Positions 51,333-62,402 are shown, counted from the stretch's first letter. The stretch is DNA of 64,000 nt from Saitoella complicata NRRL Y-17804 (GCF_001661265.1 NW_017566996.1:372001-436000), one strand, 5' to 3'. Notes: generated by a model from the letters alone, not told the origin. Translations and numbers: made by a program.

Positions 51333-53009
51333 ATGGCCAAGTGGGAAGAACTCGTTAAGGCGAAGCGTGAGGCTCTCGCAAACCAGATCCCTTCCGAGTG
51401 GAAGTTGCAGAGCCCTCCCTCCGAGGATGAGAAGCGTGTGATTGACTTCCCCGAGAAGTCCGGTCTCTTCACCAAGGTTCGTCTCGATCCGATCCGTTGA
51501 TCCGTTGCAATTGCTAACTCAATTGATTAGGAGGAGCTTGAGATCACCGGCCTCGACGCCGCTACCCTCGTCAAGAAGCTCCAGGCCCGCGAGCTCAAGG
51601 CCTACGACGTCGCCAAGGCTTTCTGCCACCGCGCCGCCGTTGCCCAGCAGCTCGTTAACTGCTGTGCCGAGATCTTCTTCGAGAAGGCCCTCGCCCAGGC
51701 CAAGGAGCTCGACGACTACTACGAGAAGAACGGTAAGCCCATCGGCCCCCTCCATGGTCTTCCAGTCTCCTTGAAGGACCAGTTCCGTGTCAAGGGTGAG
51801 CAGTGCGCTATGGGATACGTCGGATGGATCGGCAAGAAGGACGAGAAAGATTCTGTTTTGACCGAGTGCTTGAGGTCCGCCGGTGCTGTCTTCTACGTCA
51901 AGACTACCGTTCCTCAGTCTCTCATGGTTGGTGAGACTTTGAACAACATCACCGGCCGTACCGTCAACCCTTACAACCGCGGTCTTTCCTGCGGTGGTTC
52001 CTCCGGTGGTGAGGGTGCCCTCGTCGGTTTCCACGGTTCTCCCATTGGTGTCGGAACTGACATTGGTGGTTCTATCCGTATGCCTGCTGCTTTCAACGGT
52101 CTTTTCGGTATCCGTCCCTCGCACGGACGTATGCCTTACGCTGGTGCCGCCAACTCCATGGAGGGTCAGGAGACCGTCCACTCCGTCTGTGGACCTATGG
52201 CTCATACCGCTGAGTCCTTGACTGAGTTCCTCAAGGGTGTCTTGTCCCAGCACCCCTGGGACTTTGACCCCAAGGTCATCGAGCTCCCCTGGCGCCAGGA
52301 GATCTACGAGGAGGCTCGTGTCGCTAAGAAGCTCCGTATCGGTATCTTGACTACCGACGGTGTCGTCGACCCCCAGCCTCCCATCAAGCGCGGTCTCGAG
52401 CAGACCCGCAAGGCTCTCGAGGCTGCCGGCCACGAGGTCGTCGAGTTCGCTCCTATGGACCACGCCCGTGGTGTCGACATCATCAACCGCATCTACGTCG
52501 TTGACGCCGGTAAGGACATCCAGAACGCCCTCGAGGCTTCCGGTGAGCCCATGATCGACAACCTTAAGGTCCTTGTCGACTTGGACAACATGTCTACCCC
52601 TCTCACCATCAACCAGGGCTGGGACCTCAACCTCGAGAAGTACAAGTACCAGTCTGAGTACCTCGAGTACCTCAAGAAGAACCCCGTCGATGCATTCATC
52701 ATGCCCGTCGCTCCTCACGCCGCTGTCAGGCACGACCACTACTTCTACTACGGTTACACCTCCATCATCAATTTGCTCGACTACACCTCCGTTGTCTTCC
52801 CCGTCGGTTTCCAGGACCCTTCCATCGACAAGAAGGACGAGTCCTACAAGCCCAGGTCTGACTTGGACAAGCAGGTTTACGAGGACTATGTTCCTGAGCT
52901 CTACGATGGCGCTCCTATCTCCCTCCAGATTGTTGGCAGGAGGTTAACTGAGGAGAAGGTTCTTGGTTTTGCTGAGGTTGTTGCTAAGGCCTTGAAGGCT
53001 CAGGCTTAA
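51333..53009 (+). CDS. Acetamidase-type amidase (amidase signature family)
   Basis: This is an AmdS-like amidase of 540 aa that hydrolyses amides to acid and ammonia. Exons are 51333–51476 and 51531–53009 (intron 54 bp, branch GCTAAC). The Ser-Ser-Lys triad region is complete: LHGLPVSLKDQF with the Lys, LSCGGSSGGEGALVG with the cis-Ser, and GVGTDIGGSIRMPAAFNGLF with the nucleophile Ser. ARELKAYDVAKAFCHRA and APISLQIVGRRLTEEKVL are also family features. Codons are far more biased to C/T-ending optimal forms than in neighbouring genes, which suggests high expression and also makes long antisense open frames. The exact substrate cannot be told. Confidence 0.92.
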
Positions 53010-53365
53010 ATTGAATGATTATGGTCCGGAGTTTGTACGTTATTATTTAGTGATACCAATCTATATCTTCACGAGAACCTTTATCCCACCTCTATATTCT
53101 GCTGTGTTATAGCTGATTATGAAGACTCATTGCCTGGTTGTAAACCTCCATGAGCATTTTGACAGACCATGCAGCGGATGATAAGATCACAGCACAAACG
53201 ACAACATCAGTCGCACGCCTGCATCGCAGACCTATCTGGACCATAGAATCACCTTGATCCAATCTCTTCCTCAACTCTTGTCTCTTTCGCAGGCACGACT
53301 CCACAAGCACTGGTGGGCATGCGCAAGTTGCCAGCTCCATATGCATAAAAAAAGAAAACACCCTA
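53010..53365. other. Intergenic, possible 3' end of a broken gene
   Basis: A minus-strand frame here (about 53107–53391) contains charged and hydrophobic runs that could belong to the membrane-protein candidate next to it, but no splice arrangement was convincing. Confidence 0.3.
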
Positions 53366-54127
53366 TCAGGCCGAGAGGAATGATGACCCATTCGTCTGTA
53401 AGAAGGGAGCTGAGATACTCGTAATCAATCCATCTATTTTGACGGCAGCCAGCAACTCTAAATCAAGTATGGTTATGGGTCCGAAGAAAATCAAATGCGG
53501 GACGTTCTGGTCGAGGAAGTCATCCAGGAGAGCAACGATGGCCCGTAAACTTATGCGCTTGAACGGATAGAGCTCGGTCGAACCTCGGCTTTTTCGAGGA
53601 GGAACGTTGTCGACCCATCGGAAAACAACGGCGGCAAGACGGTACACCAGCAGACAAAAAAACTCGCCGACTCAAGATAAGGGATGTTGGAAGTGTCCAC
53701 GTTGAAGAAGTAGCCCCCCAAAAAGCGCACGCCTTCAGTCACATGTAAGGTGGTCATCATCCCGAGGATGAGAGCTAGACCCGACCAGAATGTGGAGATC
53801 GTCTTGGCTTTGGCTTCTGACTCCGCGAGCCAGGATTGCAAAAGGTAATCGTTCGGATCGTATTCCCGATCTTCCGGTTCGTCAAATCCAGAGTCCTGCC
53901 AGAGCACCGTCAGATAGCTATTCGAGCAGTAGCAGGCGGAGATGTAGACCTACTCGACGTCGACTATCGAGCCCTGTACTTCTTGTCGTATACTCTCCCC
54001 CGTAGGCCGGTGGATAAAATTGCGGATAACCCATGATCATGCTCACCCGAAAGCTATCGTCGAAGACGTTCTTTGACATACCCTCTGCCATATTTCCTGA
54101 CATGACGCCTGGTGCACTTGAGCTCAA
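53366..54127 (-). pseudogene. Possible membrane-protein gene, frame broken
   Basis: Protein-like sequence on the minus strand begins near 54127 (MSSSAPG) or at the later ATG giving MIMGYPQFYPPAYGGEY. It passes a GT–AG intron (donor GTAGGT, acceptor TGGCAG) and continues DSGFDEPEDREYDPNDYLL, TFWSGLALILGMMTTLH and VRFLGGYFFNVDTSNI. At a run of seven A (plus strand 53656–53662) the frame changes. The next frame continues sensibly as VYRLAAVVFRWVDNVP and SLRAIVALLDDFLDQNVPHL, ending near 53366. This is either a one-base homopolymer error, a real frameshift, or a missed intron. No family was recognised; two to three hydrophobic segments suggest an integral membrane protein. Confidence 0.4.
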
Positions 54128-54498
54128 GTACGAAGGAGATGCCCATGCTTGGCTTTTATGTCATGGACTTGGCAGCAGCTGCTGTGCGAAAACGCGCTCG
54201 AGACCCGTTTGGGGAAGTTACGTATGGCGCTAGCCGATATCGATAAGAATACACGGCATGAAGAGGCAAGGCAGGACCAACTGCATATCAGACGATATGA
54301 AGAGAGCTATGTTCCCAGACATCTTTTGAAAGTGAAGAGGTACCGTACAGCTGGCCATGGGGAGGACTGCAGCAGTGCAACATCCCATCGAACCATGCAT
54401 TGCCGGCGCCGCGAGGATTGAAAATGATTTATGAAAGACGAAGAAAGCAACTGGTATATTTCCTCCAACATACATAGGTCTGTCTTGAAACGATACCT
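54128..54498. other. Intergenic, no gene seen
   Basis: This 371-bp stretch has only short frames without resemblance to known proteins. Confidence 0.35.
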
Positions 54499-55305
54499 CT
54501 AGTTCTTAACCTCCTCAACGTTCCTCTTAACACTCTCATCCATCCCCTCCTTCTTCTTCTCCTCCTTCTCCTCCGGCCCATCAACCCATCTCAACTCCAA
54601 CCCCTCCCCATCCTCGTCGCGCCAAACACACCTCCTCGCCTCGGCATTCCCATAACCCGCAAACCCTTTCACCAACATCGCCAAAAATCCACCATGCGTA
54701 ACAACCGCAATGTTCCTCTCTGGCCGCGCCTTGAGTGATCGGAGGACGTGGGCAGCACGGGAGCGCACGGCAGATTCGTCGGATGACCAGGGTCCGGATT
54801 TGGAGTGGTAGTTGGCGGTGAGAGAGGAGAGTTGAGTGGAAAGAGCGGGGAAGTGGGAGGAAGTTTCGGAGGCGGTGGAAGGAGTGTCGCAGGGCATCTC
54901 GGAGACTTCTTGGAGTTCGGCCATGAGCTCGAATTTCACCTCCCCCTTCTTCTTAGGCGGCACTACATCTCCTTCGAAGTCGATGTCCGATCCCTCACGC
55001 AAAGGCTTCGTATCAAGCACGGATTCAAACGCCAACAAACTCGTCTGGATCGTCCGGATGAGTGGGGAAGAAACGATGAGGTCGACGGAGGATGGGATAT
55101 CTGGGTATTCTGTGCTGAAATCGCGGGCTTGTTGCAATCCCAGGGAGGTTAGGGGTGGGTCGGGGATGTGGTAGCGGTCATTGACGTTGTGGAGGGCTTG
55201 AGCGTGGCGGATGAGGTAGATTGTTTGCGGTTCCTTTGCCATGGTGGTGGATTTGGTTGAGAAAGTGCGAATTGCGCTTGAAGGTAGACGGATTGAGTAG
55301 GCCAC
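54499..55305 (-). CDS. Histidine-phosphatase (phosphoglycerate mutase family) protein
   Basis: This is a single exon of 268 aa. The phosphohistidine motif is YLIRHAQALHN (about residues 30–40), followed by DPPLTSLGLQQARDF, VDLIVSSPLIRTIQTSL and the second catalytic His in NIAVVTHGGFLAML. It matches the fungal PMU1/YOR283W-like broad-specificity phosphatases rather than glycolytic mutase. The first 21 residues (MAYSIRLPSSAIRTFSTKST) look like a mitochondrial presequence; a second start at 55242 (MAKEPQTIY) would give a cytosolic form. The C-terminus is Lys/Glu-rich. Confidence 0.88.
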   Translation of the reverse strand: MAYSIRLPSSAIRTFSTKSTTMAKEPQTIYLIRHAQALHNVNDRYHIPDPPLTSLGLQQARDFSTEYPDIPSSVDLIVSSPLIRTIQTSLLAFESVLDTKPLREGSDIDFEGDVVPPKKKGEVKFELMAELQEVSEMPCDTPSTASETSSHFPALSTQLSSLTANYHSKSGPWSSDESAVRSRAAHVLRSLKARPERNIAVVTHGGFLAMLVKGFAGYGNAEARRCVWRDEDGEGLELRWVDGPEEKEEKKKEGMDESVKRNVEEVKN

Positions 55306-56055
55306 GGTGGGTTGCGATTGAGAATGATCTCGCGGGATCGATGTGTTGGTGGGGAGGATTCACGAGAAAATACCTTAACCTTAACTGCCTCGGGCTCGAG
55401 CTCGGTGACGTCACATCGCGATGGGTTCACGTGAGAAGCAAGTCCGAAAGTAACAGACCTGGGTGTTCAATTGACGTTCTCTTATTCATCCCTAGCTTCC
55501 TGCTCCTCGAATCGACGACCTTCTCTCTTCTCTCCGGATGCTTGTTTCCATGGCTCACATGTCCCGGATCCCTTCAGCTGTCAACGCTGGCGCCGGCGCC
55601 GGTTGCAGCGGTCCGCGCGCGATACATCTTGGAAGCACCAGCACACCCCCAAGGTGCAACGTTCTGGAGGAGGCGATACAAATGCGATAAGACGTACATC
55701 TGTCCATTCAGCTACCACTCTGCAACACCCTAAGCTCCCACGAAGAAGCGTTAGAAGATCGCTGTCGGGTAAACGGCCGCGCCAGCGCACCCCAGACACT
55801 CGACTTTCGCACCAAACCCCGCTCCGCCCCACCTAGCCCCAGCCTCGCCATGCCCGCTCTCTGATCCGCGATTCGCGATTCGCTCTCTCTCAAAACCCCG
55901 CACAGCAAACCCTGTGATATCCACACGTGATGTCTCCCCCTTGTCACCCAAGTACGCCATCCTTCTCGAGACGGATACCTGCACCCACTCGCCTATATAT
56001 TCCCTCTTCCCGCCTCTGATTCGACTTCTACCACAATACAATTCGATTGATCAAC
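55306..56055. promoter_or_regulatory. Divergent promoter region, phosphatase / lactonase-like gene
   Basis: This 750-bp spacer lies between head-to-head starts. TATATA at 55995–56000, about 55 bp before the lactonase-like start, is a TATA-box candidate. No other site was recognised. Confidence 0.4.
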
Positions 56056-56937
56056 ATGCCTCAAGCAGCACCCACCCTCGCTCCGAACTCTGCGGTTCCT
56101 ACTTACCTCGCCCCCAATGGTACGAAGATGTGGCTTCTCAACCTCGGCCACCTCGAGTGCGACAACGGCTGGCTTCTCCGCGGTGCCAACACCTCCACCC
56201 GCTCCAACAAGAACGGATCTGCCGGACGTACCGAGCTCGTCGTCATCGCTGCCTTGATTGAGCACCCTACCGAGGGTTTGATTTTGTGGGAGACTGGATG
56301 TGCCGAGGACGTCGAGGTCAAGTGGCCCGCGCCCGTCACCGACGTCTTCCCCTTGGTCGTCTACGGCGAGGAACACAAGTTGCCGGCCGCGATCAAGGCT
56401 ACCGGGAATGATATCAAGGATGTCAAGCACGTCGTCATCGGACACCTCCACCTCGATCACGGAGGTGGATTGGAGCACTTCAAGGGCACGGACGTCAAGA
56501 TCTGGGTCCATGACGATGAGTTGAAACACGCTTTCTGGGCCGTCGCGACGAAAGCCGATCACGGCGTTTACCTCGACCACTACCTCGACCTCAACCTCAA
56601 CTGGCAGACCTTCCAAACCGCCGGCCCGAACGGTGCTATCGACCTCTTCCCCGGTATCACCATCCACCACTCTCCAGGCCACACCCCCGGTCTCTGTATC
56701 ATGCAACTCAACTTGCCGAACTCGGGAACGTTTTTGTTGACGAGTGATCAGTTCCATATCAAGGAGAACTATGAGGATGGACATCCTCATGGTTGGTTGG
56801 CGAGGGATCACAATGCATGGTTTGGCAGTCTGCAAATGTGTAGGAGGTTGGAGAGGATGCACAACGCGAGAATGGTGTTTGGGCATGACAAGACGGTGTT
56901 TGATGCGTTGAAGGCTGAGGCGAAGTTCTTTGACTAA
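56056..56937 (+). CDS. Metallo-beta-lactamase-fold hydrolase, N-acyl homoserine lactonase-like
   Basis: This is a single exon of 293 aa. The zinc-binding pattern HLHLDHGGGLEHF (HxHxDH) is followed by the later ligands in ITIHHSPGHTPG and by LTSDQFHIKENY. GLILWETGC and DIKDVKHVVIGHLHLDH place it with the AHL-lactonase (AiiA/AttM) branch of the metallo-beta-lactamase fold. The last block NARMVFGHDKTVF carries the final His. No signal peptide is seen, so it is probably cytosolic. Codons are fairly biased. Whether it opens homoserine lactones or another lactone is unknown. Confidence 0.88.
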   Translation: MPQAAPTLAPNSAVPTYLAPNGTKMWLLNLGHLECDNGWLLRGANTSTRSNKNGSAGRTELVVIAALIEHPTEGLILWETGCAEDVEVKWPAPVTDVFPLVVYGEEHKLPAAIKATGNDIKDVKHVVIGHLHLDHGGGLEHFKGTDVKIWVHDDELKHAFWAVATKADHGVYLDHYLDLNLNWQTFQTAGPNGAIDLFPGITIHHSPGHTPGLCIMQLNLPNSGTFLLTSDQFHIKENYEDGHPHGWLARDHNAWFGSLQMCRRLERMHNARMVFGHDKTVFDALKAEAKFFD

Positions 56938-57254
56938 GTGTAGGATATGAGGCGGAGAGAGAGGAGTTTATACCTTTAGGTGTATTTGTACTGGATACCA
57001 AATGGATACCAATGTATGATATATCGTTGCCATCATCAAATTCTTGACCTTAGTCATGGACGGGTCGTTGTTCTTCAGGTTCGTTTCTGAAGCGCTAGGA
57101 GGCTGCCCCACATTTCTCACGACGAACGGTCACGCGCATCTCGGTTCACCTACCCTGAACCCCGCAAAAAGTGCCCATGCGTACGAGCAAAACGCCAGTC
57201 TGAAGCACCATTTCACTGCCATTCCGACTCTCAGGTCCTTGTTGTCAAACAGAA
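56938..57254. other. Intergenic
   Basis: This 317-bp spacer lies between two plus-strand genes. No feature was recognised. Confidence 0.35.
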
Positions 57255-59618
57255 ATGGCTCCAGAACCAGTGTATGTCGTCGGCGTGGGCCTCACCAAGT
57301 TCCTAAAACCTCGCGGGAAGGTGGACTACACAGAACTCGGCTTCGAAGCAGGCGTAAAAGCCATGCTCGATGCTGGTATCAACTATGATGAGGTGGATCA
57401 AGGCGTTGCGTGTTACGTCTATGGAGACTCTACCTCGGGACAGAGAGTCTTCTATCAGTTTGGTGCGCTCCCCCTTCCTCTCCTCCGTGAAATCAAGACT
57501 GACGGATCCAACAGGCATGACCTCTATCCCAATCTATAACGTCAACAACAACTGCTCAACCGGCTCAACCGGCCTCTACATGGGCCGAAACCTCATCGCA
57601 GGCGGCGCGGCAAACGTCGTCCTCGTCATCGGCTTCGAGAAGATGTTCCCAGGCTCCCTCCCCGCCAGCGCCTACCCCGACCGGTCCAACCCCCTCGACC
57701 GCACGAATGCGATGATGGCCGCGGCACAGGGGGTGGTGGAAGGTGCACCCAATGCGGCACAATTGTTCGGGAATGCGGGAAGGGAGTATATGGACAAGTT
57801 TGGAGCAACTGCGGAGGATTTCGTGGAGATTGCCAGGGTTAGTCATCTGCATTCGAGGAATAATCCGTATAGTCAGTTTCGCAACGTGTATACTAAAGAG
57901 CAGATCCTGGCTGCGCCGGTGATTCATGCGCCGTTGACAAAGTTGCAGTGTTCGCCGACAAGTGATGGGGCTGCGGCGGCTGTATTGGTTTCTCACAGTT
58001 GGCTGGAGAAGCATCCGGAGATGAAGGGGAAAGCGGTGTTGATTGCAGGACAGGCCATGGCGACTGATGCGCCGTCGATGTTTTCGAGGTCGGCGATGGA
58101 TTTGGTGGGGTATGAGATGACGAAGATCGCGGCTCAACGGGCGATGGGGGAGGCGGAGATTAAGCCCGAGCAGGTCAAGGTCGTTGAGCTTCACGATTGT
58201 TTCAGTACAAATGAGATGGTTACCATCGATGCTCTGGGGCTTTGCGAGCATGGAAAGGCGCATGAGGTGGTGCGGAAGGGTGATATCACGTATGGTGGGA
58301 AAGTCGTGGTTAACCCTAGCGGAGGGCTTATTAGCAAGGGCCACCCGCTAGGTGCGACCGGACTGGCGCAGTGCTGTGAGTTGGTTTGGCAGCTGAGAGG
58401 GTGGGCGAGTAATCGGCTTGTGCCAAACCTCGACGTTGCTTTGCAGCATAATCTAGGGTTGGGCGGTGCGGTTGTCGTAACGGTGTACCGCAGGTATGAC
58501 GGTAAGAAGAACCATGTCGTTGCAGTCGAGCAAGTTGTCAAGAGCAGCGGTGTAGCCTATAACCCTGCAATCGAAGCCCATGGAATTGTAGAGCAAGACG
58601 CGAACANNNNNNNNNNNNNNNNNNNNNNNNNNNNNNNNNNNNNNNNCGGCACAGGGGGGTGGTGGAAGGTGCACCCAATGCGGCACAATTGTTCGGGAAT
58701 GCGGGAAGGGAGTATATGGACAAGTTTGGAGCAACTGCGGAGGATTTCGTGGAGATTGCCAGGGTTAGTCATCTGCATTCGAGGAATAATCCGTATAGTC
58801 AGTTTCGCAACGTGTATACTAAAGAGCAGATCCTGGCTGCGCCGGTGATTCATGCGCCGTTGACAAAGTTGCAGTGTTCGCCGACAAGTGATGGGGCTGC
58901 GGCGGCTGTATTGGTTTCTCACAGTTGGCTGGAGAAGCATCCGGAGATGAAGGGGAAAGCGGTGTTGATTGCAGGACAGGCCATGGCGACTGATGCGCCG
59001 TCGATGTTTTCGAGGTCGGCGATGGATTTGGTGGGGTATGAGATGACGAAGATCGCGGCTCAACGGGCGATGGGGGAGGCGGAGATTAAGCCCGAGCAGG
59101 TCAAGGTCGTTGAGCTTCACGATTGTTTCAGTACAAATGAGATGGTTACCATCGATGCTCTGGGGCTTTGCGAGCATGGAAAGGCGCATGAGGTGGTGCG
59201 GAAGGGTGATATCACGTATGGTGGGAAAGTCGTGGTTAACCCTAGCGGAGGGCTTATTAGCAAGGGCCACCCGCTAGGTGCGACCGGACTGGCGCAGTGC
59301 TGTGAGTTGGTTTGGCAGCTGAGAGGGTGGGCGAGTAATCGGCTTGTGCCAAACCTCGACGTTGCTTTGCAGCATAATCTAGGGTTGGGCGGTGCGGTTG
59401 TCGTAACGGTGTACCGCAGGTATGACGGTAAGAAGAACCATGTCGTTGCAGTCGAGCAAGTTGTCAAGAGCAGCGGTGTAGCCTATAACCCTGCAATCGA
59501 AGCCCATGGAATTGTAGAGCAAGACGCGAACAAGGTCCTCAGCAAGACAAAGATCTCAGAGTGGATGCGAGCAACGGTGAAGGAGAAACAAGCTGTCTTA
59601 GCTAGTTCGCGAATCTGA
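57255..59618 (+). CDS. SCP-x type thiolase, locus assembled with a duplicated segment
   Basis: This is a sterol-carrier-protein-x thiolase (3-ketoacyl-CoA thiolase of the peroxisomal SCP2 type, without the SCP2 domain). Exon 1 is 57255–57462; the intron is 52 bp and exon 2 starts at 57515. After removing the repeated piece (58647–59532 repeats 57722–58606) the gene is 461 codons, ending ASSRI at 59618. Active-site regions are YNVNNNCSTGSTGLYMGRN, CSPTSDGAAAAVLVS, VVELHDCFSTNEM and GGLISKGHPLGATGLAQCC. The C-terminus is not a typical SKL signal, so peroxisomal import is not shown. Read literally, the window holds a gene interrupted by a gap plus a 5'-truncated copy; this is judged an assembly effect. 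Confidence 0.9.
57722..58606. repeat. Direct repeat, left copy (thiolase exon 2)
   Basis: This 885-bp stretch matches 58647–59532 except that a G-run near its start has five G here and six in the right copy. It ends at the N-gap, as an unmerged contig end would. Confidence 0.9.
58607..58646. other. Assembly gap (40 N)
   Basis: Forty undetermined bases lie inside the thiolase gene, between the two copies of an 885-bp repeat. Confidence 0.99.
58647..59532. repeat. Direct repeat, right copy (thiolase exon 2)
   Basis: This second copy of the thiolase segment continues into the gene's true 3' end. The extra G in its first 15 bases would break the frame, in keeping with a low-quality contig start. 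Confidence 0.9.
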
Positions 59619-59664
59619 GCTACCCATACTGTATGATAAATATTTGTCCGTTGATAACTTGATG

Positions 59665-61281
59665 CTACTTCTTCAATCCAATGTTTGGCATGGGAGTGCC
59701 CGGTTTCGCCATCGTGCGAACCTGGAACGCCACCAAAGCCTCCAACTGCTCTTGCGTGACTTCCCATACTTCGATATCTCTGCCGTCACGGTGTACCGTC
59801 TCTGCTGGTACTGGTTCCCGATGAAGAGCCAATACTGCGTCAACCCATTCACAGATAGGCTTGGTGGACCACCTCCGTTGTCGCTTTCCCACACCGCTTA
59901 CGAAACCGATGTGGCCACCATGTTCGGTGACGGCCTGGATGATGTTAGGATTCTCCGCCATGAGGTGCTCACCACAAGAAACGGAACCCTTGATATCGTC
60001 TCTTGCCCACATGACTATCATCGGGATCGCAATGTTCTTGATATCATCAAGACAAGAAGCAGCTTCGTAGAACTCATCCCGATCTCTGAAGCCACCATAG
60101 ACCTTCGCAAACCGGTTATGGAAATCATCCATCTTCACCAACGAATCCATGCCCTCATCAACATCCTCAAGGCCGAGCCGTGCATCCCCATTGAAGACAT
60201 ACGAGTAAGGTTTGACCAGGGAAACCGATGCACTAACTAGCCTTGGCACGATTCTGGCCACGAGCGGTGCGCTCGAGATTCTTTCCAAATCAATAAAGAA
60301 GTTTTCGCCAGAAAGAACTGGACTCATCGCCAATGCGGCGTGTATCGTCGTGTCGGGACCTTGCTCGCTCAGCAGCTTCGTGAGGAGTGCACCACCCATC
60401 GAGAGGCCAATGACGACGAACTTGGCAACTGGAAACATCCGACGAAGATGGAGAAGAGCAGAGCGTTGATCCTCCGTATCGTACAAGTTTGGAATCCGCG
60501 GCGACGTCAGTGGTGTTGAACCATGTCCACGGTGGTTCAGCACCACACCCCTATACCCACGTCCACCACTTTGCTTCGGCCCACACAACGCTCCCATCAA
60601 CTCCCTAATGTTGTAAGAGTTGCTGTGTCCACCGACGTGTGGTAAACAAATGATCAACGGCTCCTCACTGAACGTCTTCTGCACCTCAATGGACGGGGTG
60701 AAATCAAGACTGAGACTGCCGGTGAAAGATTCGTATCCAGCGGGTTCCGTGACCTGGAGCCACATTCGTTCATAGTGGATTCGAGGTGCTCCGAGGGGTT
60801 TTCGGACGGAGGCTGTCCAGTTGAGCAGGGGGTGGATGATTGATGGTGAGCGGTGGTAGACTGCTTTTGGTCCATGGAGATGTGGGCAATGATTGCGGAT
60901 TTGATTTATGTAGGTAATTGACTCAACCTTGGCCTGCTTATCCTGAGGCTTTGGCGACGGGAGAGTTTGACTGCTGACACTATTGGCGTAGCTGGAGTAA
61001 CCGGAGTCTGTTTGGTAGAGCTTCGGACGCACAAAAGACTCATCATCAGACACAATGAGCCCGGACGGGTTCGACTTCAATTGGACGGGAATGCTGTCAT
61101 TGGCATGAATCATATGTACCGGAGACGCGAGTCCCAGCGACTTCGAGACAATCCGACAGGCGGACTTTCTGAAGGCCCCTCGGACCGGCCTAGAGGTAGC
61201 GATAACAGAGGGTGCAATTGCGGTGGTAGTCTTCTCCATGTCCAGTGCTTTGGCGAGCACCTTCACGAACGAGCGGATCAT
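59665..61281 (-). CDS. EMB8/YheT-type alpha/beta hydrolase
   Basis: This is a single exon of 538 aa in the ABHD1/3–EMB8–YheT family (ester or acyl hydrolases, in yeast the medium-chain ethyl-ester synthases/esterases). The core reads LIICLPHVGGHSNSYNIREL, YRGVVLNHRGHGSTPLTSPR, the nucleophile elbow VVIGLSMGGALLTK, the acid region PMIVMWARDDIKG and a late His in TEHGGHIGFVSG. The N-terminal 150 residues are Ser-rich and not conserved-looking. One short hydrophobic start is not clear enough to call a membrane anchor. It is convergent with the thiolase gene, 46 bp between stops. Confidence 0.9.
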   Translation of the reverse strand: MIRSFVKVLAKALDMEKTTTAIAPSVIATSRPVRGAFRKSACRIVSKSLGLASPVHMIHANDSIPVQLKSNPSGLIVSDDESFVRPKLYQTDSGYSSYANSVSSQTLPSPKPQDKQAKVESITYINQIRNHCPHLHGPKAVYHRSPSIIHPLLNWTASVRKPLGAPRIHYERMWLQVTEPAGYESFTGSLSLDFTPSIEVQKTFSEEPLIICLPHVGGHSNSYNIRELMGALCGPKQSGGRGYRGVVLNHRGHGSTPLTSPRIPNLYDTEDQRSALLHLRRMFPVAKFVVIGLSMGGALLTKLLSEQGPDTTIHAALAMSPVLSGENFFIDLERISSAPLVARIVPRLVSASVSLVKPYSYVFNGDARLGLEDVDEGMDSLVKMDDFHNRFAKVYGGFRDRDEFYEAASCLDDIKNIAIPMIVMWARDDIKGSVSCGEHLMAENPNIIQAVTEHGGHIGFVSGVGKRQRRWSTKPICEWVDAVLALHREPVPAETVHRDGRDIEVWEVTQEQLEALVAFQVRTMAKPGTPMPNIGLKK

Positions 61282-62402
61282 GGTCCTTTTGTATATGCAG
61301 AACCTTACTTTTTCGTGTGTGTAACGCCCATATGGTTAGGTGTATCCAAGCGGCCACGTTCCACATGGAAACCGACGTCCACGTTCGACACCCGAGGCAC
61401 CAGCTCCTACAGCAAACGCGTACGGTCAATCGTTCCCCCGGTCCTTTTTTTTAATTCAAGAGACCCATGCGTTCGTGTACTTATCGCATGGTAGGTGTCG
61501 GGTATCGCGACTTTGAGCTTTTCTAAGGTTCATGGATGCGAGCCGTCCCTTTTATTGCGTTTCATTTCGGCGTAGAGTTTCGTGAAAGATTGCGTCTCGG
61601 GCACTTCAGCCGCCCCGAGGTTCCTCGGCGAAAGTTCACTGTCGCGTCATTTGTTATGGATATCTCAGATCCCGCGGAGTACGGTCGATACATAGCACAC
61701 TGCCTTCTAAGAATTCCGAGCATGCGGTGACAGACCGAGTGAGCCGTGTGCGTTGACACCCCCATACCGCAAAAAGACGGCTCCCGCCATCAACCCATAT
61801 GGTTCTTACCTCACCGTATACAAACACATGGATCGTACGCGTACCGTATGGAGAAAGGCCGCACGGAAACACGCAGCTTTCTTGAGAGGAGTACAGCGGA
61901 AGAGGGGAAAAGGAATAAGATGCGCTTGCAAAGGATTTATTTGGAAGGGGGGTGTATTCAACTATAGTAGATAGACATAACATTGAAAGGAGTGGTAAAG
62001 AGAGAAATCTGGAAGAGACCATGTTAGCCTCGAGGTCCGAAAACGAACAGTTGCTCTTCATGTCATGAACACTTTCGAGTCCGAAAGAAAACACATCAGG
62101 TATGTCATAAATTAGGTAGCTGACTTTTTTTCAGCAACGGAGAAGTATCCTCTTGCCAAATGCCGTGATCATCTCGCGTGTTTTCTTCCCGGACTCACCG
62201 GAGTTGACAGAGCCGAGCGGTAAGAGTATACTCACGTTGTGTTGTTTTGATCGTTGATTGTTGGTGACTGTTGGTCGAAGTCGAGGAGCGCAAAGCAGAA
62301 GTTTTTGTAGGCGCAGCGTGGGAGCGCCGTTCCTGGTGGAGGGAGACACGTGCCACCCGTACAACACACCCAGCCCTACAACGACTGCCAATTGCGATTG
62401 CG
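61282..62402. promoter_or_regulatory. Divergent intergenic region, hydrolase / USO1
   Basis: This 1.1-kb spacer lies between two divergent genes. No gene or repeat was recognised; a T-run (61445–61452) is the only simple sequence seen. Confidence 0.4.

Noticed and set aside
51519-52739. 406-codon open frame on the minus strand
   Set aside because: It lies exactly opposite the amidase gene and arises from that gene's strongly biased codons. It is Val/Asp/Gly/Leu-rich with no family resemblance.
58659-59618. A second, separate thiolase gene
   Set aside because: It is nearly identical to the upstream copy, lacks a 5' end and begins at the gap. It is the 3' part of the single thiolase gene.
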